The position numbers and the translations under genes were made by a program. A DNA stretch of 64,000 nt from Cryptomeria japonica (taxonomy: Eukaryota > Streptophyta > Pinopsida > Cupressales > Cupressaceae), in the NCBI RefSeq assembly GCF_030272615.1, contig NC_081405.1, positions 153,033,113 through 153,097,112 of the forward strand. Reading direction: 5' to 3'. Below the pieces are notes generated by a model. It did not search any database and was not told the origin of the DNA. It was given only the letters and a program-made list of their open reading frames with translations. How positions within the stretch are numbered: the first letter of the stretch is position 1; each line of letters opens with the position of its first letter. Below, in pieces: positions 12,144 through 23,101 of the stretch.

Positions 12144-13180
12144 TGCTATGAAACTTGTGAATTTGACCATTTGAAGTTTTATTTTTCAATGTTTGTTGTA
12201 TTTCAATGGATGATATCTTGACTTGACTTACAAACACAAAATTCAGATTGTATTTTTGTCCCAAAGGACACATAAAGTGTATGTTCAAGAAGCTTTAAAG
12301 AAAGCCCAAGTTTTCATGGGTTTTGTACAATTGAAAACACATCAATCAGTCTATCCTAAGGAGATTGGCTTCGTTATTAGTTCTTAGCCCATAACTTGGT
12401 ACCATGTCAGCTCACACAACCTTGTCACCCCCTAAAGGGCGCCCGTGTTTTTGTCTTTGCGAGAGCTAGTGGAGTCCCGTTACGAGCCTAGCAATAAGGT
12501 CTCAAAAGGGGAGTTCACACATGCGCTCGAGAGGGACATATGGTGAGTATCTTAAGGAGAGATTCTTCCCCCTCCATGCACTAAGAATTTAATAATGTTT
12601 GGAGGTAAACTGGGTAGCTTCTAATTTACTTGGAACTAGTAAGGGATCCGTTAGGCACGTCGGGGTATAAACTCAATTAAGAGGTCTCCCAGCCTTGAAA
12701 ACAAAGGTTTGATATACCTGAAGGTATGGAGGAGAGCTATTCCTGAGAACTTCCGTTGACTTGATTTTCATCAAATCACGTTTATTTTATAGTGGGTTGG
12801 AGTACTTGGCATTAGCCATTCCCACTTGGGTCGTTCCCCTCTCACCGAACTTAATGGCTAAGAGTTATTTCTCCTCGGGAGGGTAGGTCTGCTAAAGATA
12901 TACACTATTGAAAGAAAAGGATGAGTCTGGCTTTCTAATCACCTAATAAAGGTGAGAGAAGACTCGCCTATCATCAAAACACATAAGACATGTTTGTTCA
13001 TTTCCATTGTAATTAGTCTATGTGCCTAATTTAACAAATATAAGTGCAAAATCCCGCAGTTGCAAACAAAGTTAGTAGTTTATATTACATTCTTTGACGG
13101 TGAAATAGTTTGTGACTCCGATCTTTCACAGCAAAATAAGTACCTGCAAAACCAACAATCTGTAAATTAGGTTCAGGAAA
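12144..13180. other. Unassigned ~1-kb block inside the 21-bp array
   Basis: More GC-balanced than its surroundings and without a long frame. It has sharp-looking words such as GGGCGCCCGTG, CTCGAGAGGGACATATGG and CTCCTCGGGAGGGTAGG. It separates two parts of the 21-bp array, so it could be an inserted element or the leader of the host element. No terminal repeats found. Confidence 0.3.
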
Positions 13181-13235
13181 GTGACAGTCTAGAAGTAGAA
13201 ATGAGGAATGCAACATTCAATATTTGCAAAATCAA

Positions 13236-13282
13236 TAAAAAAACTGAAAATGCCATCAAATTGACCAAAAATGCCATCCTAT
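13236..13282. repeat. 21-bp minisatellite, part left of element A
   Basis: Contains AATGCCATCAAATTGACCAAA followed by the next unit start AATGCCATCCTAT, broken by the LTR of element A at 13283. Confidence 0.65.
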
Positions 13283-14066
13283 TGTTGGCAAATGCACACT
13301 CCAATGAGAAATTGTAGGTGATTGAAGTTATTTTCATTGATGACAACCTTACAATCATGTGATACCGGCAGGCACTAACACAGATAGACTCTACACCGGC
13401 ATACAAAACACTGACACCGAAAAGGAAGAATATCGACATCTTGGCCGACAACAATTTTGTATTAATGTATTTTTTAATTAATTGTAAAATCTTTTGTAAG
13501 CCGACATGGTGGATTGTAATATGACTCATATATGTATGAGATCATTGTAGATCATTTAATATATGATATGATGTGAAATATGAATAGAAGGTAGCAGACC
13601 TAATATGCGAATTATTGGTTAAGGGTTTATGTATGTAGCAGAGCTTAAACCGGTATTGAATCTGGCATAGTAGATGCTAATTTGAAGCAGTACAAGACAT
13701 TGGATTTGAATAATCCATTTTTGTAAGTTAGTGTGACTTCCTTTGTAACTGAGCAGTGAGCTCTAGGCACTTGGCCTTCTTGCATGTGCAGGCCCCTATT
13801 GTAAGCAATAATATTCTCTTATTGGCCAGTAAGTGAATATTGTGGGTCACAAATCCCACCGAGGTTTTTCCCATACCGGGTTTCCTCATTAAAATATTGT
13901 GTTATGGTGTTCTTTTCATGTTGTGGTTGTTATTCTTATTTGTTGCATTATTTCTAGTTTACCAGTACACAATTTTAATATGCTTTTCATGATAAGTTAA
14001 GAAAATTATTATACTAGTCAGATACTGATTCACCCCCTCCTCTCACTATCTTTGGGAATCCTAACA
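13283..14066 (+). repeat. Element A 5' LTR
   Basis: Begins TGTTGGCAAATGCACACTCC and ends AATCCTAACA, directly before the primer site. It is collinear with the LTR at 19194, with roughly a dozen differences in the first 150 bp and fewer after. Confidence 0.85.
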
Positions 14067-14068
14067 AT

Positions 14069-14081
14069 TGGTATCAGAGCC
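14069..14081 (+). promoter_or_regulatory. Element A primer-binding site (tRNA-iMet)
   Basis: TGGTATCAGAGCC starts two bases after the LTR end and matches the canonical plant initiator-Met tRNA primer site. Confidence 0.9.
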
Positions 14082-14137
14082 TGGTCCTCTATTTTCAAAA
14101 GCGTAACAACTTGAGGAAGATCTTGACATCGGTAGAG

Positions 14138-15175
14138 ATGGAAAACTTGAGAAAGCAATTGGAAACAACTCTTTTAGACTATGATGTAGAAAAAGTAAAG
14201 AATATAAAACTTGAGGATGATCTGAAGGTTGCTCAGGATATTATTCGAGGACTTCAATAAAATTTCACCCTAGCAAGAAATAAAAGAAGAGAACTTTGTG
14301 AGAAGATGAAGAAAGAGGAAGATGAAAAGGAAACTCTTAATGACTTGGTGAACCAACCGAGACAAGATAATTGTACAATGAAGAATGAGATGCAAGATAT
14401 GACTATGAGATTTTGTAAAGAAATTGAAGACATAAAGAAGAATGAAGATGACTTGACTAGAAGACTAAATGATGCTGGAAATGAAAACACAAGACTCAGT
14501 CATGAGTATGATATGTTGAAGACAAATCTGATGCATACACAAAATGATAGAACCGAACTCATGAGACATAAATGAATCTTGGAGAATGAACTGACTGCTT
14601 CAAATCAACACAAAGAGAAATTCAAAAAAAATTCAGAAGAACTTGTTGACATGTTGAAGAATCAGAAACTTAATGGTGATACAAATGGCCTTGGCTTCAA
14701 AATTGGTGAAAGCTCTGGTACTGCAAACAATCATGATCATAGTAAACTGGTAAGACAACCTAGTGCTTACAAATTCAATGGGAAATGCTTTAACCGTAAC
14801 AAGTATGGTCATAGAGCAAATCAGTGTAGATCTAGAAATTATCAGAACACTAATACACCCATCAGTCAATGTTATAAATGCAACAAAGTTGTTCATAACT
14901 TAGAAAATTGCAGAATGAATGTAAGATGTTATGTTTGTGGAAGATTTGGACATCTATCTAATCAATGCAAAACACATACTAGCTTAGGATATGGGAAAGC
15001 TATTTTGAAAAATAATGTGACTTGTTATGCTTGTAACAAAATTGGACATATTGCAAAATTTTGTAGAAGCAAGTCCCCACCGGCAAATAACAAAGGTCCT
15101 AGCTTGAAAGGTAAAGAAAAGGTTGAAGAGGAACAGAGTAACACTACACCGGCAAGAGACTCTTCATCCAACTGA
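14138..15175 (+). pseudogene. Element A Gag: coiled coil plus four zinc knuckles
   Basis: A single frame of 346 codons runs from ATG 14138, broken only by TAA at 14258 and TGA at 14573. Residues 1-175 are rich in E, K and L with heptad spacing (MENLRKQLETTLLDYDVEKV), suggesting a coiled coil. The C-terminal half has four CCHC-type fingers: a first with the second Cys replaced (CFNRNKYGHRANQC), a second degenerate (CYKCNKVVHNLENC), then CYVCGRFGHLSNQC and CYACNKIGHIAKFC. It should form particles and bind element RNA. The frame ends in a basic/acidic tail before a stop, so no Gag-Pol fusion exists. The same layout occurs in element B. Confidence 0.75.
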
Positions 15176-15479
15176 AGGAAAATCCTTGGGGGTTTAGCAA
15201 CAAAATGAAAAACATGCTATTATTCCCTCGATTGATGGTGAGAAGTTGAAATTACTTCTATACTAGCAGATTAGTTAAGTTGTGACTTAATCGACAAGCA
15301 TTAAATGTGGTAGTTGGAGAAAATAACACTATAAAGCAAGTGTTTTGGCTCCTTTTTCATTCACCGAGCATTCAAATCTTTGAGAGCACGAAAATTCCCG
15401 AGCGAAGGCATCCTTAGCGAAGAAGTGAAGCAATTCATCAAAGTACTCAACCCTAAGGTAGATTGAGGTATTTATAACT

Positions 15480-18400
15480 ATGGTTTCTTCATCCACTCTT
15501 GAATTTATTGCAAACCCTACTATGATTGAGGTTATTAAACGCTTAGACCCGTATTCAAACTGGTTCCCAAAATTGCGAAGAAAGATGATAGCATAGGTGC
15601 ATTCTCTCAAATTCCTAAGGGAGTAGTATATGTAGAAGACCCTAGGATATACATACATTGTCATATAGAGGAATTACGTGATGATGAGATCAAAAACATG
15701 TATAGGACCATGATTTGTGATAAATTTGGAAATATCAAGCTGGAACACAAGATAGTAGAAACCCTAGGCTTTGTGGATATTCTTAGCATTCCTGATTTTC
15801 CTGAGGATATTATAAGAATTGTGCTAAGCAGAGTCCATGGTGAATTCTTCTGGTTGGATTCGATTCATAAAATCACAAAAGAAGCAGTAAAAGCAGTAAC
15901 AAGGTTACCTTCCACCAGTAGTAGACCTGACATAACAAAGAAGGTCTCAAATGACACAGTGATGAAACTAACCAGTGCAAATTTTGACAAAAGATCTCTA
16001 AGGGTAAATGATGTAAAGGACATCAATGTCAAATTTATTGGTATGATCTTAGGTTACAAAGCCACACATGCAAATAGGTTGAACTCAATTTCTAGCCTAT
16101 GTATCAAAAGTGCATATGATATGGTCAATGATAATGCTAGAATAGATGTGTGTGAATGGCTCAAAGATGAATTGATAGACAATCTAAAGAAGATTAAGGG
16201 AGATAAGAAAGGAACCTTTAGATTTGGAAATTTACTTGTATGTTTAATGTTGTATATTACTAAATAAGTACCTGGTATTGGTAGAAGAGATTTTGGCTTT
16301 GATATACCGGTAGGAAAGCAACTATTGGATCTATTGAACAATATGGGAGAAAACAGGGAGAAAAACTTAAATGAAAATTTTCAAGCATTGAAGGCTTGAA
16401 TGAAAACTAGAATAAGATTGTCACAAGCTATTGTAGATAAATGTCAAAAGGAAATTTGGTTTATAATTAAAAAGGATGAAATCTGGATGGAGGTAGTTGT
16501 CCCTAGAACTATCTGGTTAACTAAAATGAGCTATGAGACAGATGATAACATTATTGAAACTTATGCAAAAGCCCTCCTTGAAGCACCAAAGGAACCCACT
16601 GAGAAAGTCTTTGGAAATGCAGAAACAATTGAGAATGGAATTCAGTCTAGGGAAAGGGTTAAGAAGGTTGAAGAAACAATAAGGAAAGGAACCTGATAGG
16701 CAAAAGCAATTAAGGAAGATGTCTTGAAACAAAATGCTATAAAGGAAAGTGAGTGGGAAGGACTTCAACCGGAAGCTCATCTTTCACTGGTTGGAACTTC
16801 CTCTGAGAGTGATATACCAACGGTATTCAAAAGGGTTGAAAGGAAAAGAAAACCCTCACTAGCACCCTCACCTACACCCAAGAAAACAAGGCAAAAACAA
16901 TAGGCAATGAGGCCTCCAGTGAAAAAGAAGGTAAAACAAGATATTGCTCACTAGATAAGCTTCTTAGTGAATAATAGAGGATGGTAAGTTGAAAAACATC
17001 AACAAACTGTACAACGCACTATTTGCTGATGACAAAGAAAGCGTAGAGAACAATGTAATTTTACACTTAGATATATACAAGAAATTTTTGATGGAAATTG
17101 TTGATGAAATACCCAATGATCTATATAGAAGACTAGAAGCTAGAAGGGTAGCTATTGCTGAGATGGATAAGAAAATAAAAATTGAAAAACTACCTGTAGT
17201 GCATCCAATAAACTCACTCGATGAGATAGACAAACTAATCAGTGAAGTTAACTGAACTGTATTTTCAACTACTCATCGACATGAAGCACTGATGGCAGGT
17301 AGAGTGAATGAAGTCTCTGAAGAAACAATAGATGCGTGGGATATATTCTTTGTAGAAAAAGAGAAACAAGAAGAGTTACAGAAACAATAGATGCGTGGGA
17401 TATATTCTTTGTAGAAAAAGAGAAACAAGAAGAGTTACTAAGACCCAAGACTATGAGGGTATATCAAAAGGATAGGGATAAGGGGAAATGTAAGGTAGGT
17501 GGACCTCCAAGCCTTCAAATAATTGATAATATGCTCCCACCTCCTCCTTCAGGTACTCCACCGGTAGAAACTACAGACAGTCAACCGGCCACTAAGAGTA
17601 TGGAGACTCCACTAGAGGATATGAATCCTGAATTTGAAATTTTGTACATTGTAATTATAGATACTCAAGAAGTAAATGTTGTGGTTGACAGAGAAACCAT
17701 TGAGGATAAGAAGGAATAAGTGACTACTGAGTCACCGACTGCAGATGTTGAGGTTAAGGTTAATGATACTGTAAACATAAGCACAGAAAAACCTACTTAG
17801 ATAGAGCAACCAACAGAGGACACCATTGGTAAACCATTAGAGAAACCGGTAGATAAAACTGAAAAACAATTAGGAGAACCAGTAATGGATAGTGTAGAGG
17901 TACAAACAGAGAAACCGGAAGTACATACATAGGCTACACCTGAGAAACCAACTGTTGAGAGCTCAGAAAAACCTTATGAGACAAATGGAGAAACTAGAAC
18001 AATAATAGGTTGAGACACGAGTTCAGATAGAAATAGTGCCACCGGCTAAAACTAAAAAGGCCAAACCTTTACTTGTAGAAATGCAAACATAGACTAACCT
18101 ACCAGAGGTCGAATCAAGCAAGGTGATTACTACAACCGGTAGCATGGATATTGTGAGAACAGTTGGATAGACATCTGGTACTTCTATAGCAGAATTCTGA
18201 CCTATGAATGTAACAGAAGTCTTATTGGATTCAATAAAGAAGATCACAGAGTGCAACACACAAGCCTATAAGGCTATTGATGACACCAGTCCTATTCTTA
18301 AATTGATAGCACCAAAGTGTATTGTGGATAATAAGGATTCTTTAGGTCAACTAGACACATTGTCTAAGTTCATCACCGACAACATATTGACTATTGATCA

Positions 18401-18962
18401 AATAAATGAGGATACATTTAAGGAGAGAATGATTAAGGAAAAAGTCAAATTCTTTGAGGAAATTATAAAGAAGAACAAAGAGAAAATGGACACCTTATTA
18501 CTAGAACTAGGAGAGACAATTTTTGATTTCAAGAAACTGTATAGAGACACTTGTAAAACAAATATTCTAACAGAAGATCTAGACAAGGAAATCAACAAAG
18601 CACAAGATGAGATTAACAATATTGCTGACAATCTGATAGGTACATCAGATTCATTTTTGGAGATAGAAAAGAAAATTGTAGATCTAGAAGATAAAATTAA
18701 GAAGTTAGAGAAGGACAAAGAGAGAATAAAGGATAAGGCAAAGAGCTTAAAATGTCAACTTGGTCCTAAACTAGATTACCTCATTTCTTTGAGAAAAGAA
18801 ATTTTTGAGGCTCTAGTTCCCGGACTTAAGACACCGGAAGAGAAAATGCACATACTCACCAGTACAATTCAAAGAACACAAGAGGCATTACAAGATAGGA
18901 AAAGATTCGCTGACAGTTTAAATTTGGTTTTGACAGATATTTTTCAGATTGTAACCCACTAG
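15480..18962 (+). pseudogene. Element A ORF X: second long gene, unknown family
   Basis: Starts at ATG 15480 (MVSSSTLEF), with a frameshift near 15580, then open from 15698. The N-terminal ~250 residues align with ORF X of element B. Shared marks are 'VLSRVHGEFFW' versus 'VLSRVHDDFMW', a 'KITKE' just after, then 'LGYK'/'IGYC', and 'FGNLLVC'/'FGSLLVC'. The middle is low-complexity, K/E/P/T-rich. The C-terminal part (18204-18962) is a strong coiled coil ('IEKKIVDLEDKIKKLEKDKE'). Later stops and frame changes, including a 59-bp tandem duplication, show decay. I do not recognise the family. It sits where pol would be, has no RT, protease or integrase motif, and could be an accessory structural or env-position protein. 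Confidence 0.6.
17321..17438 (+). repeat. 59-bp tandem duplication in ORF X of element A
   Basis: AGAAACAATAGATGCGTGGG begins at 17321 and again at 17380. The 59-bp unit is not a multiple of three, so the copy shifts the frame. Confidence 0.85.
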
Positions 18963-19180
18963 TTACAAGAATCTAGGCAGGACTCCACTGACAGTGAATG
19001 ACAACCTTTGTCATTGATATCAAAGGGGGAGTAGTGTGATGAGAAAAATGATCAGAACAGGACATCATCAACTCAGGGGAGCATACATTTTTGGGCACAC
19101 AGTTTTGGTAAGACAATTTTGGCAAACCATTGTTGGACACATTCTTTTTGGATTTTTCTCATGAGTGTTACCATCAATGC

Positions 19181-19193
19181 CAAAGGGGGAGAT
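19181..19193 (+). promoter_or_regulatory. Element A polypurine tract
   Basis: CAAAGGGGGAGAT abuts the 3' LTR at 19194, as expected for plus-strand priming. A similar tract, CAAAGGGGGAG, lies upstream at 19021. Confidence 0.8.
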
Positions 19194-19951
19194 TGTTGGC
19201 AAATGCACACTCCAATAAGAAATTGTAGGCGATTGAAGGTATTGTCATTGATGGCAACCTTACAATCATGTGATACCAATTGGCACCGACACAGATAGAC
19301 TCTACACTGGCATACAAAACACCGACACTGAAAAGGAAGAATATCGACATCTTGGCCGACAACAATTTTGTATTAATGCATTTTGTAATTAATTGTAAAA
19401 TCTTTTGTAAGCCCACATGGCAGACTGTAATATGACTCATATATGTATGAGATCATTGTAGATCATTTAATATATGATATGATGCAAAATATAAATAGAA
19501 GGTAGCAGACCTAATATGCGAATTATTGGTTAAGGGTTTATGTATGTAGCAGAGCTTAAACCGGTACTGAATCTGGCATAGCAGATGCTAATTTGAAGCA
19601 GTACAAGACATTGGATTTGAATAATCCATTTTTGTAAGTCAATGTGACTTCCTTTGTAACTGAGCAGTGAGCTCTAGGCACTTGGCCTTCCTGCATGTGC
19701 AGGCCCCTATTGTAAGCAGTAATATTCTCTTATTGGCCAGTAAGTGAATATTGTGGGTCACAAATCCCACTGAGGTTTTTTCCACACTGGGTTTCCTCGT
19801 TAAAATATTGTGTTATGGTGTTCTTTTCATGTTGTGGTTGTTATTCCTATTTGCTGCATTATTTCTGGTTTACCGGTACATAGTTTTAATATGCTTTTCA
19901 TGTTATAAGTTAAGAAAATTATTATACTGGTCAGATATTGATTCACCCCCC
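19194..19951 (+). repeat. Element A 3' LTR (last ~30 bp missing)
   Basis: Collinear with 13283-14066 up to GATTCACCCCC, then passes straight into 21-bp array units. The expected ending with TCCTAACA is absent, so the right junction was deleted after insertion. Confidence 0.8.
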
Positions 19952-19952
19952 A

Positions 19953-20063
19953 CAAAAATGCTACAATACATACCAAAAATGCTAAAGTACAGACTAAAAG
20001 CGCTAAAGTACAGAAAACATGAAAACAGAGTTGAGAAGTCTCCCAAAAATGCTATTTGAGGTG
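19953..20063. repeat. 21-bp minisatellite, part between elements A and B
   Basis: Holds units AATGCTACAATACATACCAAA and AATGCTAAAGTACAGACTAAA in 21-bp register, then diverged copies up to the target site of element B. Confidence 0.7.
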
Positions 20064-20068
20064 TTAGA
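20064..20068. repeat. Element B target-site duplication, left copy (TTAGA)
   Basis: TTAGA directly precedes the LTR start at 20069 and recurs at 28010-28014 after the 3' LTR. Confidence 0.85.
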
Positions 20069-21153
20069 TGTTACCACTTACTAAGATTGTCATTAGTTTT
20101 ATGTTCAAAGTTATTATATATACTCTAGTCGGTTAATTCTACCAAAATATTCAGTCGGTATGAACAACGCAGTCGGTAGTAGAATAAACTAGTCACAGAG
20201 CCCAGTATGCACCGATCTGTCTACCGAGTATCTTTTTATGTTTACTGAGTAGCAAAGATGACACACCGAGTGAAACGTGTTACCATATTCATTGAACTTG
20301 GACATACATATGGAAACGTGTTACAAGATCGAGGTACATAGAACCGTTATCACATTGGAAATTGCACTTAAAGATTGTGTATGATTTCTAGGTCATTTAA
20401 CCAATGAAATATTTTGCATGGTTATTCATTCGATAAATCATATTTGTAAGATCGAAGCAAGATATGTGTGATACATGAGAAAGCACTAAGTGTATTAAGA
20501 CTGTTACAGAGACACAAAGGTCACCGAGAAGGTTTTTAGAGAACAGTTAAAGAATAGAGTAAACAGAAGGGTTTATTGAGTTACTATATGGGTTACCGAG
20601 GTATGCTATAAGCAAGGTAATCTATTCTGGGCACATAGAATCTGCTATAACATTTCAGATGTAAAGTTGCACATATTTGTAATGATTTTATTGTAATATT
20701 TTGAAGTTGTAAGAGAAACCTTTAACAAGGTAAAAGACTCTAATCAAGTCTATAAATTGTAAAGCCTCTAACCAGGTGCAACATTTAGTTTAAGTGTTGT
20801 AAAATCCTTTAGCAAGGTAGATCTAATAGATCTTGATACTCCTAATAGGGTAAGCTATCGGAAATAGCTAAACATGTAGCTCTAACCGAGCATCCTTTAT
20901 TATTGCAGTAGTGAAGTCGTGGGTGCCATCCCCACTGTAGTTTTTCTCTCTAACCAAGAGTTTATGCGTAACCAAAATATAAGTGTTATGGAGTGAATTA
21001 TGTATGATTGTTATCTATTTTTTTTAGCTTTATGTTATGTTACTACACTTTTCAGTTTATGCATAACAGTAAAGATATTGTTGAAGAAAAGATTTGAAGT
21101 ACTGATTCACCCCTCCCCTCTCAGTACATTAGCTTTCCATATTGGGCCTAACA
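20069..21153 (+). repeat. Element B 5' LTR (1085 bp)
   Basis: Begins TGTTACCACTTAC and ends GGGCCTAACA. Compared with the 3' LTR it lacks two segments: about 17 bp between CACCGAG repeats near 20270, and about 80 bp between GAAGCAA repeats near 20460. Confidence 0.88.
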
Positions 21154-21155
21154 AT

Positions 21156-21167
21156 TGGTATCAGAGC
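21156..21167 (+). promoter_or_regulatory. Element B primer-binding site (tRNA-iMet)
   Basis: TGGTATCAGAGC lies two bases after the LTR end and is identical to the canonical initiator-Met primer site. Confidence 0.9.
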
Positions 21168-21215
21168 TTGAATCTTGGAAAAGGGTTTAACTGCCTAAAG
21201 ATAAAGATCTTATCA

Positions 21216-22568
21216 ATGGAAGACTATAAACAATCTTGGAGGATTGTGTATCTACAAGAAGAATTGGATCATGCTAATCAAGTGATTGCAGACATGCAAA
21301 GACAAATGCAAAAATATTTGAAAGTGAGAAGAAGATTATCTGATGATTTACAGGACTCTCAAGAGTTAGTGGAACAAATTGAGACATCATCTGAGAACAG
21401 TATATCTGAAGAGACTGAAGAAATGATTGGAGTATTGAAAGAAAAGAATAAAGCACTGGCTAATCAACTAAAAGCAATGAAAAGAGAACATGAACATTTT
21501 AGCACATAGATGACTGAAAATCTTGATGCATTGAGGACAACTAAGAATAAAGTAAGAGATCTAGAAAGAGAGAAACAACAGCTTGAAGCATTAGTATCTG
21601 AAAAGAATGATGAAATCACAAGGTTGACTGGGATTCAACAAAATTTGTCAGATCAACTAGGTTATGCACGTCATGAAGCAAATATGAAAGATGATGAGAA
21701 TCAAGCATTGAAACTTGAAGTATCAAGGTTGACTGATGAACTTGAAACAGAGAAGAAATCCAAAGAATCACTGAAGAAGAGTTATGAAGCATCGAAGATG
21801 TTGGATGAGCAACTGAATACAAGAAGACCCAACAAAGATGCAGGACTCAGTTACAAAGGAAAAGACTCTACCAAAAAGGGAATTCATACTACCGAGAGAG
21901 GAGAATCATCAAAGCAAGCAGGAATCAAGAATAACATCAAAAGAAAGAAGCCTATTTGCAACTACTATGGAAATCAAGGTCACACTGCCAACATGTGCCA
22001 AATCAGAATAGGTAAGCAACCAAATGTCACTAAGTCAAATGGTTATTGTTACAATTGCAATAAATATGGTCACACATCTAATCAATGTAGGACAAAGTCT
22101 GTTAACAATGATAAGAATGCAAAATTCAAAGGGTTTTATAAAAACTGCAATAGATATGGACATAGTACCGAGAAGTGTTGGTTTAAGCAAAAGAACCATA
22201 TGTGGTATGCACACTGAGAAAACACTGGAAGCTACCGAACTAATAGAGATCTTAACCGACAATATGTTGCAGTACCATGGGATTACTATACAAGGATATG
22301 GTGTGAATGTTGTGGAAGATATGGACACATAAGTGCCAACTACTTTATAAGGTTTGGAATGATCAACTGAAGATCATGGAGAAATCCTGGTATGACATGT
22401 TTTCATTGTCACAAAGTTGGACACTTGGCTGGAGATTGCAGAGATCAACCTAGAGAAAACACTGAAGAAATAAAAGAGAAATTTAAGATGATTTGAAAAA
22501 AGAAGGAAATTGTGTCAAATGAAGAAAGCACCTTACCTACCGAGTTAGGTGCACCTATTCCAAATTAA
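21216..22568 (+). pseudogene. Element B Gag: long coiled coil plus zinc knuckles
   Basis: One 451-codon frame from ATG 21216 (MEDYKQSWRIVYLQEELDHA) to TAA 22566. Premature stops occur at 21507 and 22215 and in the last quarter. The first ~210 residues are a long predicted coiled coil. Then come a basic linker and fingers CNYYGNQGHTANMC (degenerate), CYNCNKYGHTSNQC, NRYGHSTEKC (first Cys displaced), a damaged CECCGRYGHISANY and CFHCHKVGHLAGDC. The likely role is RNA packaging in a particle. It is closed by its own stop, and a 533-bp gap separates it from ORF X, so the second protein needs its own translation start or splicing. Confidence 0.78.
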
Positions 22569-23101
22569 TCGGTAAAGGTATGAAGGGACTGCATTCTCTC
22601 AAGGTTAAATCTTAACAGTTCCTATACATAATTCTAGTATGTACTTAATTCAAAATCTGCATAGCTAAGATGTAGTAGTAAGTTTGAAATTCTATCAAAG
22701 TCTTTTGGAGCATTATACAAGAAGCTTGTCAAGTCAGTAAATGAAGGAAGTTTGGTTACTCGGTTAAAGCAAAAAAAAAGGAAAGAAAGTTAAGTGGAAC
22801 CGAGTGCATTTAATATTTTTGACCTAACCTGCACGGAGTCTGATAAGGTATATTGAATACTTAAAGTATTTATGCGGTCGTTTTCAACTCACCAAGTTTT
22901 TGAGAAAGTAGAGCAGAGGGATTGAAAGGCGATCAAACCTCCTACAAAGAAAATTCAAGGTATTTACATCAATCTCAACGTATTGTTAAGCTGATTCACT
23001 GATCGTATCTAGTTGCCATTATCTGCTAAGTATAAAGCGTCAGTCGTTTGAAAATCCTGAAACCCTAAGGATCCTTTGTTAGCTTTTATCTGAAATCTAA
23101 A
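22569..23101 (+). other. Spacer between gag and ORF X of element B
   Basis: 533 bp without a useful frame. It ends in T-rich sequence just before ATG 23102 and could hold a splice acceptor or internal start region. No pol fragment is present here. Confidence 0.4.

Larger units (their letters stand above)
13283..19951 (+). mobile_element. Element A: LTR retrotransposon with gag and ORF X, no pol
   Basis: The 5' LTR (13283-14066), initiator-Met primer site (14069), gag (14138-15175), ORF X (15480-18962), purine tract (19181-19193) and 3' LTR (19194-19951) form a complete frame of about 6.7 kb. No RT, RNase H, protease or integrase motif occurs between gag and the 3' LTR, so it must use enzymes from another element. 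Gag with zinc knuckles, the Met primer site and the AAAGGGGGAGATTG tract point to a Ty1/copia ancestry, possibly Sire-like (inference). The last ~30 bp of the 3' LTR are missing and no target duplication is visible. Element B is a sister with the same gene order. Confidence 0.8.

Noticed and set aside
14633-18718. Minus-strand Ser/Phe-rich frames opposite gag and ORF X of element A
   Set aside because: Mirror images of Lys/Glu-rich coding sequence; no motifs.
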